NCBI GenBank assembly: GCA_008501635.1
Contig: QQUJ01000018.1
Coordinates: 184,680 to 248,679, forward strand
Origin: Pseudomonadota bacterium
GTDB taxonomy: Bacteria; Pseudomonadota; Gammaproteobacteria; QQUJ01
Direction: 5' to 3'
Length of the DNA stretch: 64,000 nucleotides
Position 1 is the first letter of the stretch. Each line of letters starts with the position of its first letter. This document shows, piece by piece, positions 1 to 9,006 of the stretch. A model generated the notes under the pieces. The model saw nothing but the letters and a program-made list of their open reading frames with translations. It had not been told where the DNA came from and did no database searches. A program made the translations under genes and the position numbers.

Positions 1-123
1 GAACTCCGGCAAGGGTTGCTGCAGGACGCCGATCTGAAAAAACGCTACGACCAGCACGATCGGCAGCAGATCGCGCACGCTGCCTGCGGCAAACCTCAAA
101 AAAGAAAAAAGTTGTTGTCTCAC
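1..123 (-). CDS. Membrane protein N-terminus, DUF1538-like (partial)
   Basis: The reverse strand is open from a GTG at 123 to the window edge, giving 41 residues without a stop. After a short basic start (RQQLFSFLRF) comes a hydrophobic stretch containing RDLLPIVLVVAFFQ, which resembles the opening transmembrane segment of DUF1538-type membrane proteins. An in-frame TAA at 154-156 limits upstream extension, and I see no better start than GTG. The gene runs off the left edge, so family assignment rests on one segment. It diverges from nadC, with the two start codons about 100 bp apart. The reading frame is fairly convincing; the family name is tentative. Confidence 0.45.
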   Translation of the reverse strand, partial: MRQQLFSFLRFAAGSVRDLLPIVLVVAFFQIGVLQQPLPEF

Positions 124-220
124 GCCATGGATTGGTTTTGGTATGCCCGTACATTACCTGAATCGGGTCAGGGCTGCTAAGATGGCGGCCCCCTGAAACC
201 GAGTCGCTTGGGAGGAGACG

Positions 221-1075
221 TTGAGTTTGGCCGATGAAAGACCTGTGTCAGACGAGGTGATCCGCGCAGCCGTGCGGCAGGCGCTTGCCGAGGATATCGG
301 CAGCGGTGACCGGACCGCGCGGCTGGTGCCCGCAACGGCGCGGCTGGAGGCGACAGTCATCGCCCGGGAGGAGGCGGTGCTGTGCGGGCAGGCATGGTTC
401 AATGCCGTGTTCGCCGAACTTGACCCCGCAATCCGCGTGACATGGCAGGCGGATGACGGTCAGCGCGTGCAGTCGGATCAAATACTTTGCCTTGTGGCAG
501 GCCCGGCCCGCAGCATACTGACCGGTGAGCGCACGGCACTGAATTTCCTGCAAACCCTCTCCGGAACAGCCACCCAGGCGCGACGCTATGCCGATGCAGC
601 CGCAGGCACCGGGGCCACGGTGCTCGACACGCGCAAGACCTTGCCGGGTCTGCGCCTGGCGCAGAAGTACGCCGTTCGCTGCGGCGGTTGCCGCAACCAC
701 CGGCTCGGTCTCTATGACGGCATACTGATCAAGGAAAATCACATCCACGCCGCCGGCTCGATCGCGGCCGCTGTCCGGGCGGCGCGGCGCGAAGCCCCGG
801 GGATGCCGGTCGAAGTGGAGGTGGAGAATCTCGGCGAGGTCAAAGAGGCGCTCTCCGCGGGGGCCGATATCCTGCTGCTGGACAACTTCAGCCTGGACGA
901 GATGCGGGCTTCGGTGGTGCTCAACGAAGGCCGTGCGCGCCTGGAAGCCTCCGGCAATGTCTCGTTGCAAACCCTGCGCGAGATTGCACTCACAGGGGTT
1001 GATTACATATCAGTTGGTGCACTGACCAAGGATTTGAAGGCCGTCGACCTCTCCCTGCGCTACGCCACCTCCTAG
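221..1075 (+). CDS. nadC: Nicotinate-nucleotide pyrophosphorylase (quinolinate phosphoribosyltransferase)
   Basis: This enzyme converts quinolinate and PRPP to nicotinate mononucleotide, CO2 and PPi in de novo NAD synthesis in the cytoplasm. The 284-aa length is normal for NadC. Seen in the sequence are the N-terminal helical part with EDIGSGDRT, the PRPP/quinolinate-binding block [12 protein letters not shown] followed by [13 protein letters not shown], and the barrel strand GILIKENHI. The C-terminal strands include [15 protein letters not shown] and YISVGALTK. The start is TTG at 221, supported by GGAGGAG about 4 nt upstream; there is no in-frame ATG nearby. It is a single gene, with the tRNA-Thr and its terminator facing it downstream. 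Confidence 0.96.
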   Translation: MSLADERPVSDEVIRAAVRQALAEDIGSGDRTARLVPATARLEATVIAREEAVLCGQAWFNAVFAELDPAIRVTWQADDGQRVQSDQILCLVAGPARSILTGERTALNFLQTLSGTATQARRYADAAAGTGATVLDTRKTLPGLRLAQKYAVRCGGCRNHRLGLYDGILIKENHIHAAGSIAAAVRAARREAPGMPVEVEVENLGEVKEALSAGADILLLDNFSLDEMRASVVLNEGRARLEASGNVSLQTLREIALTGVDYISVGALTKDLKAVDLSLRYATS

Positions 1076-1130
1076 CCGCCCTCGGTTTCTATTCCCAATG
1101 CAGGGTTGAGTATTCTCCCGCCTGGAAACA

Positions 1131-1160
1131 GACAAGGCCCGCGCAGTGGCGGGCCTTGTC
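1131..1160 (-). terminator. Hairpin terminator downstream of tRNA-Thr
   Basis: A perfect 12-bp inverted repeat (gacaaggcccgc / gcgggccttgtc) with a 6-nt loop begins 15 nt past the CCA end of the tRNA-Thr gene. Read on the minus strand it is followed by a pyrimidine-rich tail (TGTTTCC), weaker than a classic U-tract. The position suggests it ends the tRNA transcript. It could also act on nadC from the other side, although the plus-strand tail is G-rich. Confidence 0.65.
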
Positions 1161-1174
1161 TGGGGTGGATGGCT

Positions 1175-1250
1175 TGGTGCCGGAAAGAGGAGTCGAACCT
1201 CCGACCTACCGATTACGAATCGGTTGCTCTACCAACTGAGCTATTCCGGC
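1175..1250 (-). tRNA. tRNA-Thr (anticodon CGT)
   Basis: Read on the minus strand the 76-nt sequence folds as a full cloverleaf. The 7-bp acceptor stem is gccggaa/ttccggc with discriminator A and an encoded CCA. The D-arm has agctcagttggtagagc. The anticodon stem is ACCGA/TCGGT around loop TTCGTAA, so the anticodon is CGT and reads ACG threonine codons. The T-arm is ggagg TTCGACT cctct. Nothing is irregular. Confidence 0.97.
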
Positions 1251-1308
1251 GAAGGCCGCCGAGTATATCGGATCTGTCCATTTTCGGACAACCGGCCAGC
1301 GGCAGCGG

Positions 1309-1731
1309 TCAGCAGTTGCGAAGCCGGATGACGACGTCGACGCCCTCGGCACGCGTACCGGCAGGTGCCCGGGGGAGGCGGCCGATGGCGAGGTCCCCGC
1401 TTTCGATATCCACGAGTTCCCCGGTATCCACGTTGTAGAAGTGGTGGTGGGCATGGGTATTGGGGTCGTAGAACACCTTTGTGGGGTCCACAATCACTTC
1501 GCGGATCAGGCCTTGGCGTACGAACAGATTCAAGGTGTTGTAGACGGTAGCTTTCGAGGGGCGTGTCGGTCTGTCGTTTACGATTGCGAGTATCTGATCG
1601 GCGGAAAGGTGTTTCGGATGAGCAAATAAGACCGCCGCAATCTCAAGGCGCTGTTGGGTTGGCAGGATGCCGTGGGACTGCATCAATTCGCGCAGATCCT
1701 GAGACAAACCGTTGGAGGGCAAGTTTTTCAT
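1309..1731 (-). CDS. Fur-family transcriptional regulator (Irr/PerR-like)
   Basis: A 140-aa winged-helix metal-dependent repressor. The N-terminal DNA-binding part carries LPTQQRLEIAAVLF and the recognition-helix block KATVYNTLNLFVRQGLI. The regulatory domain has the His-rich signature HAHHHFYNVDTGEL. The C-terminal Zn-binding CxxC pairs of classic Fur are absent; the only Cys is the last residue, so metal or haem sensing may resemble Irr or PerR. Start chosen at ATG 1731; a TTG at 1761 would add ten residues that look like promoter DNA (TTGTCT, TATACT). It stands alone, 58 bp upstream of the tRNA on the same strand. The effector cannot be read from sequence. Confidence 0.85.
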   Translation of the reverse strand: MKNLPSNGLSQDLRELMQSHGILPTQQRLEIAAVLFAHPKHLSADQILAIVNDRPTRPSKATVYNTLNLFVRQGLIREVIVDPTKVFYDPNTHAHHHFYNVDTGELVDIESGDLAIGRLPRAPAGTRAEGVDVVIRLRNC

Positions 1732-1941
1732 GCCCTCTGAGTATAGACAGCGTTTAGACAAAATCCACGTTAACCGGTTGGGTAATGAACGATCATCCCT
1801 CTAAGGGCGTCCGCCATACCGTGGTCAATGATTCTCCTCCCGATGGGTGCTCAGCACTGTTGCCTCCGCTGGTCGGCAGTGGTTGACCGCTTATCGTGTG
1901 GGACTTGGATTTACCGGCTGGGTTCTGCTAAGAAACGCTAC

Positions 1942-2445
1942 ATGAAAGAGAACAGACTGAAATCAGTGCGTGGCTTTACCTTGATTGAATTGATGATCAC
2001 TCTCGTCATAGCGGCGATTGTGCTTACCTTTGCCATACCTTCCTTTCAGACGGTATTTCAGAATAATCGCCTTGCTACGCAGGCCAACGAGTTGGTAACG
2101 GCCATGAACCTTGCCCGTAGCGAGGCAATCAAAACGGGCCAACCGGTATCCGTGTGCGCCAGTTCAAATGGCACTGCGTGCGTTGGTACTTGGGTCCAAG
2201 GCTGGCGGGTATTTAACGCGGCGGGAACCATCCGGGTATTTACGGCGATGAATGACATGGCTGCGAACTCGGGAGGTGTGACCACTCTGGTTTTTAGTGG
2301 ACAGGGTGCAAAGGCTATTCCCAATGGGGTGGTTAGCTTCGTACTCACACCACAAGGCTGCATATCGGGTACCGTTAATCGCATGCGCACAATCAGCATC
2401 TCCAACACCGGCCGCGCCAATGTCTCTACGGGAAACTGCCCATGA
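1942..2445 (+). CDS. fimT: Type IV pilus minor pilin, FimT/FimU/GspH family
   Basis: A 167-aa prepilin whose leader ends in G before [19 protein letters not shown], the type III signal cut and N-methylated by the PilD peptidase. Glu5 of the mature protein is present. The C-terminal part has the Cys residues usual for the GspH fold (VCASSNGTACVGTW and a late CISG / GNCP). It opens the minor-pilin operon, where these proteins prime pilus assembly in the inner membrane and periplasm. The start ATG at 1942 places a 12-residue basic leader before the cleavage site; an upstream in-frame start at 1828 would add an implausible Cys-rich extension. FimT and FimU cannot be told apart here. Confidence 0.87.
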   Translation: MKENRLKSVRGFTLIELMITLVIAAIVLTFAIPSFQTVFQNNRLATQANELVTAMNLARSEAIKTGQPVSVCASSNGTACVGTWVQGWRVFNAAGTIRVFTAMNDMAANSGGVTTLVFSGQGAKAIPNGVVSFVLTPQGCISGTVNRMRTISISNTGRANVSTGNCP

Positions 2446-2903
2446 AGATCACGCAATCATCCAATACAAGGCTGGGGTCTCCGTTATACAGGGTGCGCGC
2501 GTGCCGCGGCTTTTCAATGATGGAGGTGCTGGTTACCGTGCTGATCCTGGCAATAGGATTGCTCGGACTAGCGGGATTGCAGGGTGTCTCAGTGCGCAAC
2601 AATCACAGTGCCTATCTGCGCACACAGGCGACACATCTTGCCTATGAGATTGTTGATGCTATGCGTGCCAATCGCGTTGTAGCGCAGGCGGGCGGATACG
2701 ATCTTGCATATAGCACAGCGCCTGCTACTGCTGGCGTTGCGCAAGCCGATCTGACGGGATGGCGCCAGCGTGTCTCGACGAATCTTCCCGTCGGTGACAG
2801 CCGTATCCAGAGGGTGGGCACTAGTTTCACAATTAGTGTGCGCTGGGATGACAGCCGTGGTGCTGCCGGTTTCCAGGAATTCAATGTGGCGACGCAGCTA
2901 TGA
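2442..2903 (+). CDS. pilV: Type IV pilus minor pilin PilV
   Basis: 153 aa with a prepilin leader ending RACRG, then FSMMEVLVTVLILAIGLLGL and a short C-terminal domain. This is the PilV pattern: the stretch after the helix reads GVSVRNNHSAYLRTQATHLA, followed by ANR. The start ATG overlaps the fimT stop by 4 nt, showing translational coupling. In Pseudomonas and relatives PilV joins FimU, PilW, PilX and PilE in the pilus-tip priming complex. The leader is longer than usual (about 24 residues before the cleavage Gly). Confidence 0.88.
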   Translation: MKITQSSNTRLGSPLYRVRACRGFSMMEVLVTVLILAIGLLGLAGLQGVSVRNNHSAYLRTQATHLAYEIVDAMRANRVVAQAGGYDLAYSTAPATAGVAQADLTGWRQRVSTNLPVGDSRIQRVGTSFTISVRWDDSRGAAGFQEFNVATQL

Positions 2904-4003
2904 GAAGGCGAAACTTGAAATATGACGGTAGGCCGCAATTTCAGGCGGGGCTTTCCCTGATCGAGATCATGGTGGCGTTGGTTATTGGCCTTATATTGAC
3001 GGCTGGCATCATTCAACTCTTCGTGGGTAGCAAACAGACCTACCGTTTTCAAGAGGCACTTTCCCGGGTGCAGGAGAACGGGCGATTCGCCATCGAAGCA
3101 CTCAATCGTGATTTGCGCATGGCCGGTAATATGGGGTGTGCGGTAAATCTGCAGCGTGAGAATCCTGCTGGAGCAGGCCTTCTCGCTCCCGGTTTCTTTC
3201 GGGTGAGGCTCAATAATCCCAACGATTATGAGTGGTCCTTCGAAACCGGGCTGCAAGGCTACCAATGGAATGGTGCCAGTTGGACACCGGCATTGCCCGC
3301 GTCGTTGGCTGCAGCGTTGAATGAAAGCGATATCCTGACGCTGCGCGGGGTAGAGAGGCTGCCGACAACGGTGACTTCCCATCCGGCTGGTGCGTTTCCT
3401 GGGTCGGAAGCTTTGGGTGTGCCTGCATCCAACGGATTCAGCCAGTTTGATGTCGTAGTGGTAAGCGATTGCACTTCCGCGGCAGTGTTTCAGATCTCCA
3501 ACAGTGATCCAGACACCAGCGGTTCTCTCGCACACCTCACTGGCGTGGGATCCCCCGGAAACTCCAATACAGCACTAGGGCGCGAGTTTCTCGGGGCAGA
3601 CGTGACGCGCATCTCCACACGCTCCTACTTCATTGGCACCGGCGCGGGTGGCGGACCGGCACTTTTTCAACGCGTCAACCAGGATGCCGCCCAAGAGCTG
3701 GTCGAGGGTATCGAGCGAATGCGCTTCTCCTATGGAGTAGACACCAATGGTGATCGCATGGCCGATCCACACGCACTCGGCAACGCGTATTGGACGGGTG
3801 CCCAGGTTGACGCCGCCAATCGCTGGAACAGTGTGGTGAGCGTTCAAATGCGTTTGCTGGCGCGCAGCGTGGAAAACGGGGTAACGGACGGTCCGCAGGC
3901 AATCAGCTTCGATGGCGCGGTTTTCAACTCTGGAGTCGGCGCCGACACACGATTGCGACAGGTGTTTACGACCACGGTCGGCTTGCGGAACCGGCTACCA
4001 TGA
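2900..4003 (+). CDS. pilW: Type IV pilus minor pilin PilW
   Basis: A 367-aa large minor pilin. The leader ends QAG before LSLIEIMVALVIGLILTAGI, and is followed by FVGSKQTYRFQEALSRVQENGRF and ALNRDLRMAGNMGC, all typical of PilW. The start overlaps the pilV stop by 4 nt. The C-terminal part is a large globular domain with few Cys. It is expected to sit with PilX and PilY1 in the tip complex at the inner membrane and periplasm. Confidence 0.9.
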   Translation: MRRRNLKYDGRPQFQAGLSLIEIMVALVIGLILTAGIIQLFVGSKQTYRFQEALSRVQENGRFAIEALNRDLRMAGNMGCAVNLQRENPAGAGLLAPGFFRVRLNNPNDYEWSFETGLQGYQWNGASWTPALPASLAAALNESDILTLRGVERLPTTVTSHPAGAFPGSEALGVPASNGFSQFDVVVVSDCTSAAVFQISNSDPDTSGSLAHLTGVGSPGNSNTALGREFLGADVTRISTRSYFIGTGAGGGPALFQRVNQDAAQELVEGIERMRFSYGVDTNGDRMADPHALGNAYWTGAQVDAANRWNSVVSVQMRLLARSVENGVTDGPQAISFDGAVFNSGVGADTRLRQVFTTTVGLRNRLP

Positions 4004-4497
4004 GGAGCCTTGCTATGGTCACAGGTCACAGGTATTCGCGGCAGAAGGGCGCGGTTTTACTTGTCAGTCTGATCTTTCTCATTCTGCTGACAATCATTGG
4101 TGTTACAGCCATGCAGACCACGACCTTGCAGGAGCGCATGGCCGGCAATACGCGCGACCTCAATCTGGCTTTCCAGGCTTCCGAAGCGGCGTTGCGCGGG
4201 GGTGAGGCATGGTTGCCTGCCAATACTGCAACCGCGGAGGCGGCGGGGACACTACCCGATCCCACATGGGATGGTGCCGCAAGTCCCGCCCCCCAAGGTT
4301 CGCTGGCGGGATTCAATATAGTAAACGGTGTACAGATCTACGCCGGGGATCCGGTTTTTCACGCCGGATCACCTCAGCGTGTACGTATCGGCATTGGCCT
4401 ACCCGCACAGTACCGTTTTATCTATCCCGTAACTGCGCGCGGAGTAGGTGGTACGGGCACGGCCGTGACGATCGTTCAGTCCATGTTTGAGCCATGA
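4000..4497 (+). CDS. pilX: Type IV pilus assembly protein PilX
   Basis: 165 aa with a prepilin-like helix (GAVLLVSLIFLILLTIIGV) and the PilX hallmark TTLQERMAGNTRDLN followed by AFQASEAALRGGE. The pilin Glu5 is replaced (the helix starts AVLLVS), which is usual for PilX/GspK-like minor pilins. ATG at 4000 overlaps the pilW stop by 4 nt; a second ATG at 4015 is also possible. It is expected to contact PilW and PilY1 at the tip. Confidence 0.88.
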   Translation: MRSLAMVTGHRYSRQKGAVLLVSLIFLILLTIIGVTAMQTTTLQERMAGNTRDLNLAFQASEAALRGGEAWLPANTATAEAAGTLPDPTWDGAASPAPQGSLAGFNIVNGVQIYAGDPVFHAGSPQRVRIGIGLPAQYRFIYPVTARGVGGTGTAVTIVQSMFEP

Positions 4498-4558
4498 GGC
4501 AAATCATGTCTTTCACTGCTGGTGAAAAGTCGTCGAAGGGATTTTAGGGAGAGGTAGT

Positions 4559-7500
4559 ATGAACACTAGCCGCACTCTGCATATTGGTCGAATCGATTCG
4601 GTTGTTCGCCGCCGTCTGCGCGCGCTCGGATTGGGATTGGCACTCTCCATGGCAGTGGTCGCACCTGCTCGAGCGGCTGTCGATATAGCCAATGTTCCGC
4701 TTTTCACTACGAGCAACGTGCCGGGTAACTTGCTATTTGTACCCTCCGTGGAATGGCCGACTATCACCAGCGTGGCATCGCTGGGTGATTACGATGTCAG
4801 TCGCATCTACATCGGCTATTTCTCCGCCGGCAAGTGCTATCAGTATTCCTACAGCGCCACGGAGGCGAATCGCCATTTCTATCCGGTCCGCAATACGGCT
4901 GACCGTACCTGCACGGGCGCCAATGAGTGGAGTGGCAACTTCCTCAATTGGGCCGCGACCCAGACCATCGATCCCTTTCGCATGGTATTGACGGGTGGGT
5001 ACCGGGTGAGAGACACGCCTACTGAGACGTGGCTAGAAAAGGCAAACCACACCGGTCAGGGTGGAACCGGCATCTACCCCAATCGTCGTATTCCAGCATC
5101 CGGAAACAATTCAACCATGCTGCAGGGCGCAACGCCTTTCAGTCACAACTGGATGCGCATGCGCATCCAGGGACTCGGTAACAAGATGCGCTTCCGACTC
5201 AACGACGATGACGTGGATGCCAGTGTGACCGCCTACAATCCCGGTGCGGCAGTGCTGACAACGCGGGCGTACGAAGTCAGCATTCGTGTCAAGGTATGCG
5301 ACAGCGCCGCCTCGGGGGGCGTCGAATCCAACTGCCGTCCCTACTCGCAGGGTTGGAAGCCGGAGGGGACCATACAACAATATTGGCGGAATCTGCGTTA
5401 TGGGGTGTTCGGCTACCTCAATGAGGGCCAGACCTCGCGTGATGGTGGTGTGTTGCGGTCGCGGATAAAGACCGTAGGACCGGTGATTCCCGGCGGTGTT
5501 GTCGAAGCGAATAACCCCAACAAAGAGTGGGATCCGGTGACGGGTGTGCTGGTTCGCAATCCCAATCCCGCAGATGCTACCGACACCTCCTCGGCGCACG
5601 GTATCTCCATTCTGGACAGTGGGGTTATCAACTATTTAAACAAGTTTGGACAGATGACGAGCCAGAATCACAAGAGCTACGATCCGGTCAGCGAGCTCTA
5701 TTACGCAGCCATTCGCTATCTCAAGAATCAGGGTAATGTGGCGGAGTATACGAATATGACCGGCACCGCCGTCGACCGGTCAAACATGGCGGATGGATTC
5801 CCCGTCATCACCAATTGGGGTGATCCGATCCAGGCCTGGTGTCAACCCAATGTGATTCTCGGAATTGGGGATATCTATACGTGGACCGACAAAAATTTAC
5901 CGGGTAACGGCGTTATGACTAACGAGCCCGCTACACCGGGCGCGGTGTCGTCGGATGCGACGGTCAACGTTGTCACTCGCACGCAGGACGTTGCCACCAT
6001 CGAAGGTATTGCCATCAACACGCCGTTTACGGGCCGAGATAACTCCGCTTACATGGCCGGCCTGGCCTATGATGCGCACACCCGGGATATCAGGCCCGAT
6101 CTCACCGGGGGCAAAACCACGGTCTCCACCTATTGGGTCGATGTGCTTGAAGCTCAATCACTGGAAGGCATGGAACGCAATCAGTTCGCCCTGGCGGCCA
6201 AATATGGCGGCTTCAGAGTTCCGGATGGTTTCGACCCCGACACGCACGCCGGTCCGTTGCCCGATGCTTGGTGGCATTCCAATGGTGAGACGCTGACACC
6301 CTTCGGTAGCCGTGGTGCCGGCCAAGCAGCGTTCTTGCGGCCCGATAACTTCTTCACCGCCGGTGAAGCCGATGCGATGGTGCTGGGGCTTACCCAGGCC
6401 TTTGAGAGCATTATCAATGAGGTCGAAAGCTCATCTACCTCAGCCGCTACCAGTGCCGCGATACTGCAAACCAACACGCTGCTCTTCGTGGCCGGATTTC
6501 GCAGCGGCGATTGGACAGGTATGTTGACAGCCAACGACATTGATCAGTCCAGCGGGGCGTTGACCGGCGTGGCATGGGATGCCGAAGCGGTGCTGCGCGT
6601 TCGACTGCCTTCATCACGGAATTTCTACACCCGAGCCAGTGATACTGGCAGCGGTACCCTCAGCGGTATAGCACTCAATCCGACAACCGATTGGCTTAGT
6701 CTCAGCAACGCGCAGCGGGATGCCCTGAACCGCCGTCCCGACGGCACCATCGACGGGCTGGGTCAGAGCCGTATCAACTGGTTGCGTGGCGTCGAGGGTG
6801 GCGATCCTTCGTTCCGCAGCCGCACGGACTCGGTAACAAGCGAGGTGCGTTTACTGGGCGATATCGTGAACTCCAATCCGCAATTCGCGGGCAAGAGGGA
6901 CTTTGGCTACAGCCTCTTAAGCGGCCTGGGGGCGAGTTACACAACTTTTCGCACAACTCCCGGATCTGACTATCAGAATCGACCGGATGTGATCTATGTC
7001 GGCGCCAACGATGGTTTACTGCATGCTTTCCGTTCCACGGATGGCACCGAGATCTTTGCCTACATGCCCAGCGAATTGCTGTTACCGGAGAGCGGCAATA
7101 CCTCCGCGCGTATCACTACATTGATGAGCACAAACTACAGTCACCGCTACTTCATGGACGGAACCGTAGCGGTGGGCGATGCCCACGCCGCGAGTTGGGT
7201 TGGTGGCACCAGTGGTTGGAAGACGGTGCTGGTGGGCTCTATGGGATCAGGGGGACGTACGGTATTCGCCCTGGATGTCACTGCCCCGCAGAACTTCGGC
7301 ACCGGCAGCGTGCTGTGGGAGTTCAAGGATCCCGATCTGGGCTATGGTGTTGGTCAACCCACTATCGCGCGTATGCGCAACGGGGAGTGGGCTGCGGTGT
7401 TCGGCAACGGCTATAACAGCGATAACCATCGCGCGATGCTGTTCATCGTGCGATTGAGCGATGGACAATTACTGGCCAAGATCGACACTGGCGTGGGCGA

Positions 7501-8386
7501 TGCCGTGACATCAAACGGATTGGCCACGCCGAAGGTGACGGATTGGCCTGGGCTCGATCTGTCGGCCCGTTATATCTACGCTGGCGATCTGCAAGGCAAT
7601 ATGTGGCGGTTTGATGTTTCCTCCATCGATCCCAATCAGTGGGACAGTGCCGCCAATCGGGGGGTTCTGTTCCAGGCGCTGGATAGTGGTGGTGTTCCCC
7701 AATCCATCACTGCACGGCCCGAAGTGGCCCTAAATCCCAACGACCCCAATAGCCTGATGGTGTTATTCGGTACGGGAAGCTATTTCCGGAATCTGGACGG
7801 AGGTAACAACCAAGTGCAGAGCCTGTACGGGATTATCGATGCCAACGGCGTCGCTGTGACTGGACGCAACCAGCTGGTGCAGCAAACCATCACCTATCAA
7901 GGCATCCAAACTTTTGGTACCGAAACGCATACTGTGCGAGAGATGTCCGCCAACGCAATCGGAGCAGATAAAGGCTGGTACTTGGATCTGATCTACGCGG
8001 GTAACGCCATGGGCGAACGGGTGATCAGTAGCCCAACTTTCCCTTCAGGGCAGATCCAGGATCGTATTCGCTTCTCCACGCTGATCCCCGATCCGGACCC
8101 ATGCGGTACCGGACGTACGGGTTTCATCATGGATATCATGCTAGGTTCGGGTGGGCAGGCGAGCTTTCCGGTTTTCGATCTCAACAACGATGGTCAATTT
8201 GACGCGGGCGATACGTCCAGCGGCACAAACTACGGTGGTTTTGGCGGCGGTGGCGGTGAGCAGATTATCGATATTAGAGACCGAAATCAGAATGTCGATC
8301 ACTTGTACGGAGGACAGGATCGTCTAGGGGCTGGGCGAAACAATGCGGGCCCTGCAAACCGGCAGTCGTGGCGGCAGCTGCGCTAA
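4559..8386 (+). CDS. pilY1: Type IV pilus tip-associated adhesin PilY1
   Basis: 1275 aa. A Sec signal peptide (basic start, then ALGLGLALSMAVVAPARA) leads into a large N-terminal region rich in aromatic and Asn residues. No MIDAS DxSxS motif is visible there, so the von Willebrand A domain of some PilY1 proteins seems absent. The C-terminal half (from about residue 760) is the PilC/PilY1 beta-propeller, with VGANDGLLHAF, EFKDPDLGYGVGQP and YIYAGDLQGNMWRFD. Near residue 1206 is an EF-hand/dockerin-like calcium loop, DLNNDGQFDAGD. The start has GGGAGAGG upstream. PilY1 is exported with the tip complex and modulates retraction, adhesion and surface sensing in known systems. Confidence 0.93.
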   Translation: MNTSRTLHIGRIDSVVRRRLRALGLGLALSMAVVAPARAAVDIANVPLFTTSNVPGNLLFVPSVEWPTITSVASLGDYDVSRIYIGYFSAGKCYQYSYSATEANRHFYPVRNTADRTCTGANEWSGNFLNWAATQTIDPFRMVLTGGYRVRDTPTETWLEKANHTGQGGTGIYPNRRIPASGNNSTMLQGATPFSHNWMRMRIQGLGNKMRFRLNDDDVDASVTAYNPGAAVLTTRAYEVSIRVKVCDSAASGGVESNCRPYSQGWKPEGTIQQYWRNLRYGVFGYLNEGQTSRDGGVLRSRIKTVGPVIPGGVVEANNPNKEWDPVTGVLVRNPNPADATDTSSAHGISILDSGVINYLNKFGQMTSQNHKSYDPVSELYYAAIRYLKNQGNVAEYTNMTGTAVDRSNMADGFPVITNWGDPIQAWCQPNVILGIGDIYTWTDKNLPGNGVMTNEPATPGAVSSDATVNVVTRTQDVATIEGIAINTPFTGRDNSAYMAGLAYDAHTRDIRPDLTGGKTTVSTYWVDVLEAQSLEGMERNQFALAAKYGGFRVPDGFDPDTHAGPLPDAWWHSNGETLTPFGSRGAGQAAFLRPDNFFTAGEADAMVLGLTQAFESIINEVESSSTSAATSAAILQTNTLLFVAGFRSGDWTGMLTANDIDQSSGALTGVAWDAEAVLRVRLPSSRNFYTRASDTGSGTLSGIALNPTTDWLSLSNAQRDALNRRPDGTIDGLGQSRINWLRGVEGGDPSFRSRTDSVTSEVRLLGDIVNSNPQFAGKRDFGYSLLSGLGASYTTFRTTPGSDYQNRPDVIYVGANDGLLHAFRSTDGTEIFAYMPSELLLPESGNTSARITTLMSTNYSHRYFMDGTVAVGDAHAASWVGGTSGWKTVLVGSMGSGGRTVFALDVTAPQNFGTGSVLWEFKDPDLGYGVGQPTIARMRNGEWAAVFGNGYNSDNHRAMLFIVRLSDGQLLAKIDTGVGDAVTSNGLATPKVTDWPGLDLSARYIYAGDLQGNMWRFDVSSIDPNQWDSAANRGVLFQALDSGGVPQSITARPEVALNPNDPNSLMVLFGTGSYFRNLDGGNNQVQSLYGIIDANGVAVTGRNQLVQQTITYQGIQTFGTETHTVREMSANAIGADKGWYLDLIYAGNAMGERVISSPTFPSGQIQDRIRFSTLIPDPDPCGTGRTGFIMDIMLGSGGQASFPVFDLNNDGQFDAGDTSSGTNYGGFGGGGGEQIIDIRDRNQNVDHLYGGQDRLGAGRNNAGPANRQSWRQLR

Positions 8387-8554
8387 AGGCAGCCGTTGTG
8401 CTGGCCCACGCATTACGGAATATTCTAACTGTGTGGGTTGATTATCGAAATCGCCACCCCAGTGGTAGTGGAATTGGAAAGGCTGTGTGCAATCCTGTCG
8501 GGGTTCAAGGCCGTTGATCTCGAACCGGGGTTCTACTGAGAGGCGCTGTTTGCT

Positions 8555-8983
8555 ATGAATAGAGTGAAGGCGGGATTTACCCTTATCGAGTTGATGATCG
8601 TGGTGGCGATTGTCGGTATTCTCGCGGCCATCGCGTTTCCTGCCTATCAGGAGCAGGTACGCCAGTCACGACGAGCTGATGCTCAAGCGGTGTTGCTGGA
8701 AGCGGCACAGTTCATGGAGCGCTTCTTTACGCAAAACAGCCAGTATCATCAGACTCGCGATGCTGTACCCGTCGCGGTCGCTCTGCCGGCAGGTTTGACA
8801 CAGTCACCCAAGGATGGGGGTACCGCCCGATACGCCATTACAATCGCAGCTGTTGCTGCAAATACCTTTACTCTCCAGGCAACGCCGGTTAGTGATCCGG
8901 CATGCGGGAATTTGACCGTGAATCAGGCGGGCACAAAAGCGGCATCGGGACCTCTCGGAACCAATCAGTGTTGGCGGCGCTAG
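8555..8983 (+). CDS. pilE: Type IV minor pilin PilE
   Basis: 142 aa with a very short leader (MNRVKAG) before [20 protein letters not shown], the canonical pilin N-terminus. It continues [17 protein letters not shown] and an MERFF..NSQY motif typical of the PilE minor pilins that close the fimT-pilY1 operon. A C-terminal Cys pair (DPAC and NQC) could form the D-loop disulfide. It lies 168 bp after pilY1; nothing recognisable lies in that gap. It is unlikely to be the major pilin, given its place in the cluster. Confidence 0.9.
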   Translation: MNRVKAGFTLIELMIVVAIVGILAAIAFPAYQEQVRQSRRADAQAVLLEAAQFMERFFTQNSQYHQTRDAVPVAVALPAGLTQSPKDGGTARYAITIAAVAANTFTLQATPVSDPACGNLTVNQAGTKAASGPLGTNQCWRR

Positions 8984-9006
8984 CCTGGTAGCGGACAGAT
9001 CGATCT

